14,824 nt of DNA from Kiritimatiellia bacterium (GCA_017457555.1 JAFTHG010000141.1:1-14824); one strand, 5' to 3'; counted from the first letter of the stretch, positions 9,901-14,659 are shown. Numbers and translations: made by a program. Notes: generated from the sequence alone by a model not told the origin.

Positions 9901-12816
9901 GATACCGAATTCTACGAAGGCGATGATGACGAGGGTGAAGCCATCACCTTTGGTGACTTGGATGATTACGTCATCTCTTTGGTTATCGTCTCCGAGCCCT
10001 CTTCGGCACAGAATGCGATTGAAGTGGCATTCGGCCAGGGCGAGGTGAAGGCGGGCGCATGGATGGTGTCGCAAACACTCTACGCCCTTGATGCCAATGG
10101 TGCTCCGGATGCGGAACGCGGCGGTGACGCTGTGACGCTTCCAATCTGGTCGGACGAAACCGGTAACAAGAATGGCGAAAATGCCAATCTCCATGGCTGG
10201 CTCTATCAGCCGGTTTCTGGCGATACCATCGGCATGACCGCAGTCATTAATCCTGACCTCGGCTTGCAGGGCGGTAAACTCAGCGACCCGACGGTGTCGA
10301 TGTCTTCTGCAAATGCCTCGTTGCGTCCGTTCTTGGTCTGGACGGCAATTCCGAAATCTCGCGTGCCGACCAATCTCTTTGACGCATCTGCGCCGAATAC
10401 CGCCATTGAAATGACGCGCAATGACTTCATCAAGGGTTGGGGGCTGAATGCTTGGTTGGGCTCGCCTTCTGTTCAGGATGGCGTCACATTGCAGCTCACC
10501 TCGCTGCGTCGTAAGTTGCGTTCTGGAGCAGAAAGCACCGCTTCCACTGCGCTTTACGCAAAGGCCGGTATCATCCCGATGATCTATCAGGGCTACTGTG
10601 ATAAGAATGGTGATGTTTCAACGTTGGATGACGATGACAATCGCGCCGCTGAGACCTTGCTCTCCTTCCGCACAATGTCGGCTGACGAACTTGCCGCCGC
10701 CATTCAGAATGCAGCCTTCACAGGTCTGACTACGGATGGTACGCTGGATACCGATGCCAATCCGCTCTTACCATACACGTCATCGATTGATATGACCGAT
10801 GCCTCCTTCTGGCAGGATGGCGCCATTCTCCGCTTCGCCGTGGTGATTGCGGACGCAGTGACCGGTTATGTGTACGATTGTCAGTCGATTTCCAACTTCT
10901 CGTCTGAAGCATTGGAAGCCTATTGCCCGTGGTATATCCCCGATGAAACGACCAATATCAACCGTGCTACCTCCTCTGCAGAGGCCGGTGGTGGCGTTTC
11001 GCCCTTCGCTTGGATTTACAATATCCCGCAGGGTGGGGTCTGGATTAACGAATTCCGTCCCTTTGCCATTGCCAATGCGGATGCTGGTCGCGTAGCTTCC
11101 GCCTTTGAATTGGCGATGAAAGCCTCGCCGCTTGCGGAAGAAGATCCCGTAAAGGGCATCTTCAAGCCGACGCGTTCCCTTGACGGGTGGAAGGTGATTA
11201 CCCGTTATGCTCCGATGCCGGCACTGGGAAGCGATCCCGCCACCCCGATCCGTTGGCAGAAGCATAAGGAAGTCGCCCTCTACAGTTGGGTGCCGTATCG
11301 CCGCATCGTGAAGGCTCAGGCGGATATCTCCGGCAATCCGGATCTCTATACGAATGCAGACTTCACGTTGGACTTCTACACCGCCACCGTGGATGCTGTC
11401 CGTGACCCGACCGTGGATCTGGATGCGACCTTGTCGAATATGACAGACTACTACAAGGAAGCGGTTTATAAGAATCCGGATGGCACCGTCAATCCCGACA
11501 CCTTCCAGTGGCTGAATTTCAACCTGAAGAACGAAGACACCAAGAGTGATTACGATCTCTTTGATGCCGATCTGCAGGCCACACTCACCGCAAAGGACGA
11601 TGGAATCTATGCCGATGGCGTAATCTACTCCATTGCGCTTGTGCGTAATAATGGCGCCATTGAAGACGAAGTGCTCTTCTATGCCGCCTCGCCTTACGCA
11701 GGGATCACCGATGGTGACGATTACCTCCTCGCTCGTATGGATATCGCCGTTGAAAGCGAAACGACCAACAAAGCCTGCGCCGGAGTGGTGCGCGCCGTGA
11801 CCTCCACGCCGCTGCCCAGCACCAATACCAACGTGCGTCAGTGCACCGTTCAGTTCTTGAACTTCACCAATGCTCAGGGCACCTCCTCCCTGAATTGGTA
11901 CGTGGCCCCGACGAAGAACGGCATCTACAGCACTCTCTCGTCGCCCAACACAATGACCAGTGGCGGTATCACTTTCACGCAACCTTACGTGGAATATGCC
12001 ACCACCGGCACCACCTTTGAACGTTTGGAGGCCGGAATTACCGGTGGCGATGGTGCCACATTGGAATTGACCAATAATGGCAATACCGTCACGGGCCGTT
12101 CGGTTGTCACCTATGCACAGGTCGGCTCAGCCTACGAACTTACGCTCAAGGACTGGAATACCGATTGGTATAAGTTGGCTGTCAAGCGGAACAATGCCGA
12201 CTTCACCCCGGTGGAATCCTACGCATTGGCAACGACATACGCCCTCAATGGCTCTGCCCAGACCTATGCCACCACCAAGAATCTGGTCATTGACCGTGAC
12301 ACCGTTGCCACCAGCGTGGTCTATAACCTCGTCTTCACCTACACCGATGACGCCGCATTGCTCGCAACGGCCGGCGCTCTCGACTCTGAAGACCCGGGCT
12401 TTGCAACGTGGCTCCAGCAGGCCACCCCTGCAGAAATTGCCACCCAGTCGGCCACAGATGGCACCACCGCAGCTGAAAAGTACTGGCTTGGAGCTGCCAC
12501 GCCAAACGAAGCCACAGACCCTGCATTGGCCTTCACCGACATTGCTATGTTTGCAGACCTGAATGCCACCGCCGAACGTCCCAAAGTCAGTGTGAAACTG
12601 ACCAATAATGGCGTCCGGATTACGGCACTCAATGGTGATGGTAACGTTGTCCTCCTTGGCAAGAAGGCCCTGAGCGACACCGAATGGACCTACCTGAAAA
12701 CCTTAGGCGAAGCCGACTTGGCAGACGGAGCAGAGATTATTCTCGCTACCGACTGCAAATTCTTCCGTGCTGTCCTGATGTCCGATGCGGCCATTCAAGC
12801 CCTCATCGCGCCCTGA
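868..12816 (+). CDS. Giant secreted multi-domain beta-rich protein (3,982 aa) with signal peptide, jelly-roll-like modules and three lamin-tail-like modules
   Basis: A single uninterrupted frame of 3,982 codons. ATG at 868 is preferred over the in-frame TTG at 862 because a classical signal peptide begins right there; there is no good Shine-Dalgarno, so initiation may depend on coupling to the upstream stop at 863-865. After the signal peptide (residues 1-25), residues about 276-432, 1108-1258, 1262-1465 and 1474-1665 look like beta-sandwich modules. The first and fourth share an ESP(V/I)..(D/N)GV..V.F strand, and the last three end in a D-(N/D/Q)-(I/V/L)-x-(I/V) strand. Lamin-tail-like modules begin near residues 1916, 2659 and 3392, each with WINEF-type and FVE..GW.V strands. 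The last 80 residues form a small domain with ILATDCKFFRAVL. No transmembrane anchor, LPXTG, PEP-CTERM or catalytic motif was recognised. The protein is rich in D, N, S and T. A structural or adhesive exoprotein is an inference; no specific function is assigned. Confidence 0.93.
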   Translation: MKKQLKLGAVLLLSASLFHGFAARAQGIMQEERVSYALTLIDAGADGSGNTKTGGPVTESTQKVRLKVTVSVPRATGSNYYSAIPTYAAPARLMFRKHRGPDTAFDGTIPLMRDAPYTSSAATASATTSYYPMPQADAEGLSITDARQLNLTAVDANSATNRDGTPYMDYIGLGRAYDVGRWEATYLSTEAFDMNVVLNAPDDAEAKILMVRSLLTGEGTYEWFVASRRGLGSVARISDIQDHGRNMTFNDLRLWTHQGAESTYLDEDSRQTLGKYENWILASMPLGNASDPLDSWKIYKGSIGVNYQGVSGVQLLNNSVITTDLSETARVESPVYPDGVSMVEFDALTTAQDADQDATLLVQYSVYDRPWLTLTELTLTANLQRFKINFNDLAPENAQTRFRLVRNAVNVTGGSANVHTYVIRNLIVKSAAPKASFSKLTVQVNDGVGSAEPHAGAEFSVSVRATAESGKAPRGYKGVIQLRRRAEGDASRVWYDVPASVSYNPNTGDGLLTATFTPGSLLTNPDGTLNVKDNAFFTKTEGDVTGVLPGVYDVMVKCSVFGSFEAGREAIDGYEGTEQILDGYDVEETGVNGLPETVHYPYILNVRERPAVAQSVFMRVMYRTGNSTDNYDLDTFDVPLLPSGKTADVWRIDLAKLLKLAESTAVYAWGYESGNPDDALVYETGYIAFKLCAVAADGSETWYGLNSAISSAATRPAPVEVVPSVAETLATATSEATAVPILVAVDSLPNSHLMVELNLADPQAAVANMAGSFWQDFNMWDPSETFVETEFRENVTAVVADFDCESSTQDGETKLIAGWIPDEGPLADTTAFLDEVAVGRLSQRGQYPFILRDKSYISDTRLFASWGASPDRAEPEYLRVDDSDSIYSDYLQFNSQTEVVLRRGIYSPTGNIYGTDALFRLCGAGALSPRHDTGASITLNGVGKVSFNLSLSLPYDINTIAQFVSTDENNLMNYKGTGLSASVSFTNPSQTCAPSGYSVSYYLIDYANPLSPVLYELRVSQVMEFPTTESEKPLERVVMELYKWNGGSATRLTLTVSGNNGVDESFHYAGSDLDGSTYGLWVMADGRIAIGSAAGTASSALNTLAFSKDVLISNPTTKQLNFALGSAECRPIFRQIDRVTTVGSNYNGSPVSPDAVTVMTPSYSGGRSVWRVSADSGKTARIQIARITPTASQVGRVKVTARSATGTKTYDFATDKMDQLCELTVGAANAELTIEPYDENCNIFVDNIAISSWCGNDENRNGRDRVPLFTDEGFAANTGFMGVGVWIRPEDDAQLNALPSNYSGRQCLLLQRSRQNNTYDYKETTTNGVTHTGNSLALYLPFSDKGYGPISFRYRIPQYDEYGNQGELPSVRVMLQYTDDGPYQSFLGKNIPGESEWKNASDPIELRNTSGEWSMVSITPKVNGTELVDTEGTLRLVMVISGDMEASDDPYVYIDDVRVTTNEGGSTASWSATNVRVSETPVSTLYWKDRLPTEGASPEEVTFAQKSTLTRAMQFNNVMTDEETEGTYATTVIESPILDNGVGRVVFAARLAEPQTKPVRLYICATTDATDAKVGLQPVTYVDVANTVYTIYDIDLSKYRNYYTVPNADGSPSTTATGDAFSCSAIRRVTLKAFIEGDGVQTDGFGATPVYGRVLIDQLAIANPVLPSVRVASVAFSNLPGTLSANEFDARSPLSQPVQNASILRTMVRLDRAQLLKNDSIRVFLTVNPQPVNAASALKQYVNTYSYTDVLGGTVSASEQHPIYSWDQDNLEAWPLSAWFNSSDMFAKIATKLDNPTVLSVDDLMAINIDNTIELTRDPTDSLCYYGDLSALSRFNNILSLPENSLVRYNAWAVYQSEDSDQWFFTQISPSNYTEFPWYFPRSLNAELREKASTETDKKTASFFSPYYWVYSYLPGEAFINEFNFNDNSGAIANSTRHFVEICAPVNTNLGGWRVEMTTSNSPSEISESSISIAPDAPTATAETNKTLPEPDLGAVPYQRKDATSAQRSFYTAFSPDSRVYYREEGETKTDLAKTKNAGIADRSIEYWYSLGSGTQASSVRLHRPTGGAEHIVCFSLNGEGNVANTQSQNNLTRLYDSYRVAYSEKGFGGEWEQTFTTGTWEDYSKTSAPDTFGADPAVITAQMHARRLVKADTFIADTANANRFALNATGSAYINDVANTTFANSIATVDMGGVFVTRKNAINADVENGPLDLTDVMVGTWPVAVNPTIQTRITEPTGGEADLDPVVQVTPRQINPDQYLVLYSGFSSSVVTSELTGRLGSHTLETLDKNRTSLQVSVAGRETPYTWGLSLDVAYTALTYTALPFHTVESVTFRLKDASDPSKFITDVAKLTQLITVTGGTVDVNAAAANEGWMTVTIPAGTTAVTVTTASADPDDDEVRYSVEAKGSFALDPSGGAARDVITQVRPYCGEGSADFPVPGSAKYQPWWGSNFGFEVAYDDSGLADGTVLSSLIVTYPSPSALANSAWDGIASPWTGWSHDITVADPNDPTLTTTVTTGLEGMEYADALELLKTQLVPNAGTRYVEMPGGADGFFTDASLISTLGDTYAKAVGYDGTAATAAKKEPAIPFCVWGVYTVTLPTSRGNEKVSFLMRQAMPGEKAGVWTQPAHYAPLADLNNGKTAEETIPYFYLYSTPPQAAWVNEVNLVKGSAADVDPFVEVVFPVLREGILSATAPVVAQADPAGWEVRRYVENTQTSVIGTLNAATVTTSGSTSYNYLTLAMAEDTATRAAYVLHRPCGAAEGGLWTGVDADGNATIVPPDANALGAEAWLVPPETSFVVPGKSDATAQPGSVQLIGQVVYRDGYPRLSSAVAERTDWTFAPATQGSDNEGEMRPDTKPVWNQVTITSTIRNTVYAGTSSGYQLVPGVFSQENLLGETDPITVTQSGRDWVYNDALDGLVISYRPRANYRFESMTLPAELIGKVMLIGRRGALTPENILERVTELKREAVLEPAVTTTSWVNLNGRAKLEMRTVVDAAGAHTEPTGKILFDTEFYEGDDDEGEAITFGDLDDYVISLVIVSEPSSAQNAIEVAFGQGEVKAGAWMVSQTLYALDANGAPDAERGGDAVTLPIWSDETGNKNGENANLHGWLYQPVSGDTIGMTAVINPDLGLQGGKLSDPTVSMSSANASLRPFLVWTAIPKSRVPTNLFDASAPNTAIEMTRNDFIKGWGLNAWLGSPSVQDGVTLQLTSLRRKLRSGAESTASTALYAKAGIIPMIYQGYCDKNGDVSTLDDDDNRAAETLLSFRTMSADELAAAIQNAAFTGLTTDGTLDTDANPLLPYTSSIDMTDASFWQDGAILRFAVVIADAVTGYVYDCQSISNFSSEALEAYCPWYIPDETTNINRATSSAEAGGGVSPFAWIYNIPQGGVWINEFRPFAIANADAGRVASAFELAMKASPLAEEDPVKGIFKPTRSLDGWKVITRYAPMPALGSDPATPIRWQKHKEVALYSWVPYRRIVKAQADISGNPDLYTNADFTLDFYTATVDAVRDPTVDLDATLSNMTDYYKEAVYKNPDGTVNPDTFQWLNFNLKNEDTKSDYDLFDADLQATLTAKDDGIYADGVIYSIALVRNNGAIEDEVLFYAASPYAGITDGDDYLLARMDIAVESETTNKACAGVVRAVTSTPLPSTNTNVRQCTVQFLNFTNAQGTSSLNWYVAPTKNGIYSTLSSPNTMTSGGITFTQPYVEYATTGTTFERLEAGITGGDGATLELTNNGNTVTGRSVVTYAQVGSAYELTLKDWNTDWYKLAVKRNNADFTPVESYALATTYALNGSAQTYATTKNLVIDRDTVATSVVYNLVFTYTDDAALLATAGALDSEDPGFATWLQQATPAEIATQSATDGTTAAEKYWLGAATPNEATDPALAFTDIAMFADLNATAERPKVSVKLTNNGVRITALNGDGNVVLLGKKALSDTEWTYLKTLGEADLADGAEIILATDCKFFRAVLMSDAAIQALIAP
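1681..5862 (+). other. Four jelly-roll/CBM-like beta-sandwich modules in the giant protein
   Basis: Module 1 (nt about 1690-2166) runs from YENWILAS through ESPVYPDGVS to YVIRNLIVKS. Module 2 (about 4189-4640) ends IFVDNIAISS. Module 3 (about 4653-5262) contains YLPFSDKGYGPISF and ends VYIDDVRVTT. Module 4 (about 5287-5862) contains IESPILDNGVGRVVF and ends VLIDQLAIAN. The shared order (edge strand with SP or P, (D/N)G turn, V.F strand, final D-(N/D/Q)-(I/V/L)-x-(I/V) strand) is typical of carbohydrate-binding or MAM-like jelly rolls. The family is not identified; module boundaries are by eye. Confidence 0.5.
1979..2007. repeat. Perfect 12-bp inverted repeat with 5-nt loop inside the coding region
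   Basis: GGTTAACGTTAA (1979-1990) and TTAACGTTAACC (1996-2007) are exact reverse complements around a 5-nt loop. Because TTAACGTTAA is itself palindromic, the same bases also form a direct repeat. In frame it encodes LTLT-E-LTLT, a beta-strand-like repeat. It could form a hairpin in mRNA or a cruciform; no role is shown. Confidence 0.85.
6613..7100 (+). other. Lamin-tail-like (LTD) module 1 of the giant protein
   Basis: Residues about 1916-2078. AFINEFNF is followed by HFVEICAP and LGGWRVEM, then VRLHRPTGGAEH near the end. The NE(F/V)...F(V)E(I/V)...GW.(V) series is the strand order of the lamin-tail Ig-like fold found in many secreted bacterial proteins. It is preceded by an FPWYFP segment and SPYYWVYSYLPG, which recur in similar form before module 3. 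Confidence 0.65.
8842..9180 (+). other. Lamin-tail-like (LTD) module 2 of the giant protein
   Basis: Residues about 2659-2770. AWVNEVNLV, then PFVEVVFP, AGWEVRRYVE and YVLHRPCGAAEG match the strand landmarks of modules 1 and 3 in the same order. It is preceded by a CVWGVYTV strand and IPYFYLYSTPPQ, corresponding to the linker before the other modules. Confidence 0.62.
11035..11700 (+). other. Lamin-tail-like (LTD) module 3 of the giant protein
   Basis: Residues about 3390-3611. VWINEFRPF, then SAFELAMKA, LDGWKVIT and IYSIALVRNNGAIEDEV repeat the series of modules 1 and 2, with a longer insertion before the last strands. It is preceded by CPWYIP and SPFAWIYNIPQ. It is the last of the three and is followed by roughly 370 residues of other beta-rich sequence and the C-terminal domain. 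Confidence 0.6.
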
Positions 12817-12830
12817 AGCGAAACCTAACC

Positions 12831-12868
12831 TATAAAAAAAGAGCCCCACCTGGGGCTCTTTTTTTATA
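12831..12868. terminator. Rho-independent terminator after the giant gene, symmetric
   Basis: Fifteen bases after the stop codon lies a perfect 17-bp inverted repeat (12831-12847 and 12852-12868) with the 4-nt loop ACCT. Its core is GAGCCCC/GGGGCTC, flanked by seven A on the left and seven T on the right. The symmetry means it could stop transcription from either strand. It closes the pilin-like/giant-protein operon. Confidence 0.95.
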
Positions 12869-12885
12869 GCCACATCCACCACTTG

Positions 12886-13024
12886 CACTGTGGCACTGCC
12901 ACCTATTTTCACCGCAAAGACGCTAAAGGAAATGCAGCTCACTCCGTCCAAGACAGATTGACTGCATTTCTTGTTGTTCACTTCTCACTCCTTTCTCCTT
13001 CACGTGCCACTGTGGCGTAGCCAC
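12886..13024 (+). repeat. Imperfect direct repeat CACTGTGGC-N3-GCCAC, two copies
   Basis: Copies at 12886-12902 and 13008-13024 share CACTGTGGC, three variable bases and GCCAC, 122 bp apart. Each is partly palindromic (GCCAC versus GTGGC). They lie in the repeat-rich spacer between the giant gene and the recombinase. Confidence 0.7.
12894..12970 (-). repeat. Composite palindromic element, copy A (minus orientation)
   Basis: Read on the minus strand: a 9-bp stem GAAATGCAG/CTGCATTTC (12962-12970 and 12929-12937) encloses a 24-nt loop that begins TCAATCTGTC and ends GACGGAGTGAG; then come 5 nt, GCGTCTTTGCGGTG (12923-12910), 9 nt and GGCAGTG (12900-12894). The same parts in the same order form copy B at 13037-13156 in the opposite orientation. 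It is not coding. It resembles REP/BIME-type repeats, but no known family is recognised. Confidence 0.75.
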
Positions 13025-13036
13025 TATATGCTCGGC

Positions 13037-13156
13037 AGGTGCGGTGTCAATCTGTCTCGGACGGAGTGAGCACCGCACCTTTTTGCCAGTCGCTTTGCTC
13101 CTTGACTCGACAAGCTCGTCCCCAATCGCGTCTTTGCGGTGTCGACACTGGCAGTG
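13037..13156 (+). repeat. Composite palindromic element, copy B (plus orientation)
   Basis: A perfect 10-bp stem AGGTGCGGTG/CACCGCACCT (13037-13046, 13071-13080) encloses the same 24-nt loop as copy A, differing from it at one base. The loop can fold into an inner TCTGTC/GACGGA hairpin. Then follow 47 nt, GCGTCTTTGCGGTG (13128-13141), 8 nt and GGCAGTG (13150-13156). The outer stem is followed by TTTTT, so on the + strand it also resembles a weak terminator. The outer stem sequence differs from copy A while pairing is kept. Confidence 0.75.
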
Positions 13157-13273
13157 CTGCGCCCACCCATCCTGGTTCGGCCTGTGAGCCACCCTCGGCT
13201 CACCCATCCTGGCAGTGCTCTACTCGCCACGCGCAACTTGCCAAGGTGGCGCGCTCTCACCACACTGGCAGTG
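13146..13273. repeat. Cluster of short palindromes and direct repeats
   Basis: CACTGGCAGTG, a 5-1-5 palindrome, occurs at 13146-13156 and 13263-13273; GGCAGTG occurs again at 13211-13217. CACCCATCCTGG is directly repeated at 13164-13175 and 13201-13212. GTGAGCC/GGCTCAC (13184-13190, 13197-13203) forms a 7-bp hairpin with a 6-nt loop. CGCCAC/GTGGCG pair at 13225-13230 and 13246-13251. No gene is credible here. It could be degraded repeat elements or protein-binding sites. Confidence 0.65.
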
Positions 13274-13420
13274 AGTTTTGTGTTGATATGGTGGGTTGGT
13301 TGATTTTAAGGGGTTTTGTTGGTGAAAGGTTGATTTTAAAGGGTTTTATTGTGGTTGTGGTTTTAGGGTTTACGATTGTTAATGTTTGTTAGTGTTGGTT
13401 TATATTGTTTTTATTGTTGA
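13271..13420 (+). repeat. Nearly C-free G/T-rich tract with a 30-bp tandem repeat
   Basis: Across these 150 bases the + strand has one C (13373). Inside it, a unit starting GGTTGATTTTAA begins at 13298 and again at 13328; the first 24 bases of each unit match except at two positions. The tract lies directly upstream of the recombinase promoter. No gene is seen in it. Confidence 0.75.
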
Positions 13421-13446
13421 CAAAATCGTTACACAGTTGTTATCGT
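13417..13446 (+). promoter_or_regulatory. Putative sigma70-like promoter of the recombinase gene
   Basis: TTGACA at 13417-13422 matches the -35 consensus exactly; after 18 nt, TATCGT at 13441-13446 matches four of six bases of the -10 consensus. Transcription would start near 13453, leaving a leader of about 20 nt just covering the Shine-Dalgarno. The -10 is weak, so this is a proposal. Confidence 0.45.
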
Positions 13447-13457
13447 ATTGGCAACTC

Positions 13458-13463
13458 AGGAGG
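13458..13463 (+). promoter_or_regulatory. Strong Shine-Dalgarno AGGAGG that fixes the recombinase start
   Basis: AGGAGG lies 8 nt before ATG 13472, which is ideal spacing. The in-frame TTG at 13448 lies upstream of it, and ATG 13466 is only 2 nt away, so both are unlikely starts. Confidence 0.85.
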
Positions 13464-13471
13464 TAATGATT

Positions 13472-14620
13472 ATGCAGCAGCAATTGATGAAAACCGATGG
13501 TAAGTTTGTGCGCATTGGCGACTTGCTTTATGTTCGCAATGGGCGCTTGTATGGGATGAAGCGTGTCGACGGAAAATTGGTGCGCAAGGTTGCTCCCTTG
13601 CAGGGGCTTGATGCGGTGGACTTACGTGGACGTCCGACGACTGCCGCGAAGAAGTGGGTGCGCACGTGGGCAGATCAGTTGGAGTCTGCGGAGTATTTCG
13701 CGGAGAAGGAGGCTGCGCGAAAGAAGGGGCCGACGTGGGGTGAACTGCTTGAGGCGTATGAGCTGCATGCGCGTGTTGAATTTGAGATTAGTCATTCGCC
13801 TACGCCTGAGACGGTGGATGAGAATTTGACTACAGTTCGTCGCGTTCTGAGGGATTGTGGGATTACGAATGTAGATCCAATTGAGAGTCTTACGGCTAAT
13901 CATTTGGATGTGTTGATGCAGGAGATGGTGGCGCGCGGATTGAAGGCGGTTACTATTCGTGCGGTCTTCGCTAAACTGAGAAGTTTGTTTGCGGCGTGGG
14001 TGCTTGAGTATTACAAGCGTCGGAATGGATGGGAGATTCAAGCACCAGATACGCCAAAGATGCGCGCGAAGGCTTACAGTACTGATGTTTACCAGCGCCC
14101 ACCGGAGTCATTACGTGAGAAGACTTTAGCCTGGTATAATGCCCTTGAAGAAACGGATCCGAAGATATGGTTGGCAGCGACATTGATGTTGCAATTCGGC
14201 ATGCGCAATGTGGATGCTGGCCTTTTGACGTGGGACAAATTCAAGCAGGAAGGTGATCTGATGGTGCTTGGTTATACGCCAAGCAAGACGATGGCGAGTT
14301 CGGGTCGTCGCGTACACGTTCCCTTTGACCTGGAATTATTCAAGCGCATGAAGAAGGCTTCAGGACGTAATGGTGATTTGGTTTTGGGTGGAGAAAATAA
14401 GGAATTGTACGAGCGTATTAATGCACAGATGCGTGCTATTGGCTGGACTCAAGATAAATATACGAAGGCAAGTTACGAATTGCGCAAGCTTTGCATTGAC
14501 CGAATTTATCGTACGTATGGCGCGGAAGCAGCCGTCCAGGTGAGTGGTGACGATATTAAGACTGTGTGTCGCTATTACGCCGATCCGAGTCGCGCATTCA
14601 GTGTGGCTTTTAACCTATAA
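13472..14620 (+). CDS. Tyrosine recombinase/phage-type integrase with atypical active site
   Basis: 382 residues from ATG 13472, chosen for the AGGAGG 8 nt upstream. It would catalyse site-specific DNA strand exchange in the cytoplasm. An N-terminal, possibly arm-binding region (1-80) is followed by a SAM-like core-binding region (about 87-190, from TWGELLEAYEL) and the catalytic domain (about 210-382). Catalytic landmarks are R245 in FGMRNVDAGLLTWD, K272 in TPSKTMASSGRRV, R338 in YELRK, and the nucleophile Y369 (or Y368) in CRYYADP. Two positions usually occupied by histidine are changed: HxxR reads Y335-E-L-R, and the LGH-like position reads S-G-D360. The family is clear from the order and spacing of these motifs; the subfamily is not recognised. 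The gene stands alone between its own promoter and terminator and precedes a possible excisionase-like gene, suggesting the edge of an integrated element. Whether it is active is open. Confidence 0.88.
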   Translation: MQQQLMKTDGKFVRIGDLLYVRNGRLYGMKRVDGKLVRKVAPLQGLDAVDLRGRPTTAAKKWVRTWADQLESAEYFAEKEAARKKGPTWGELLEAYELHARVEFEISHSPTPETVDENLTTVRRVLRDCGITNVDPIESLTANHLDVLMQEMVARGLKAVTIRAVFAKLRSLFAAWVLEYYKRRNGWEIQAPDTPKMRAKAYSTDVYQRPPESLREKTLAWYNALEETDPKIWLAATLMLQFGMRNVDAGLLTWDKFKQEGDLMVLGYTPSKTMASSGRRVHVPFDLELFKRMKKASGRNGDLVLGGENKELYERINAQMRAIGWTQDKYTKASYELRKLCIDRIYRTYGAEAAVQVSGDDIKTVCRYYADPSRAFSVAFNL

Positions 14621-14659
14621 AGTATTTGGGAAATCCAATCTAACGGTTTAATTATCTAC

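Noticed and set aside
10780..11982. 400-codon open frame on the minus strand
   Set aside because: It lies wholly inside the giant gene. Its translation is rich in I, G, H and R with no domain landmarks, as expected from the complement of GAT/GCC-type codons.
12077..12562. 161-codon + strand frame overlapping the giant gene
   Set aside because: Pro/Ser/Arg-rich out-of-frame translation of the C-rich 3' part; no start signals.
12923..13263. Overlapping minus-strand frames of 79-94 codons in the spacer
   Set aside because: They cross both repeat copies and have no protein-like pattern or start signals; the DNA repeats explain this sequence better.
12886..13273. CRISPR array or integron attC array
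   Set aside because: There are no regularly spaced identical repeats with unique spacers. The conserved part is the loop and the variable part is the stem, the reverse of attC, and the recombinase shows no recognisable integron-integrase insert.
13039..13392. 117-codon + strand frame in the spacer
   Set aside because: It runs through the palindromic element, the repeat cluster and the C-free tract, has no ribosome site, and gives a protein without recognisable features.
12870..13470. tRNA gene as an integration target
   Set aside because: No cloverleaf, anticodon stem or T-arm (GTTCRA-type) arrangement was found on either strand.
13448..13471. Recombinase start at TTG 13448 or ATG 13466
   Set aside because: AGGAGG at 13458-13463 lies downstream of the first and only 2 nt from the second; it fits ATG 13472.
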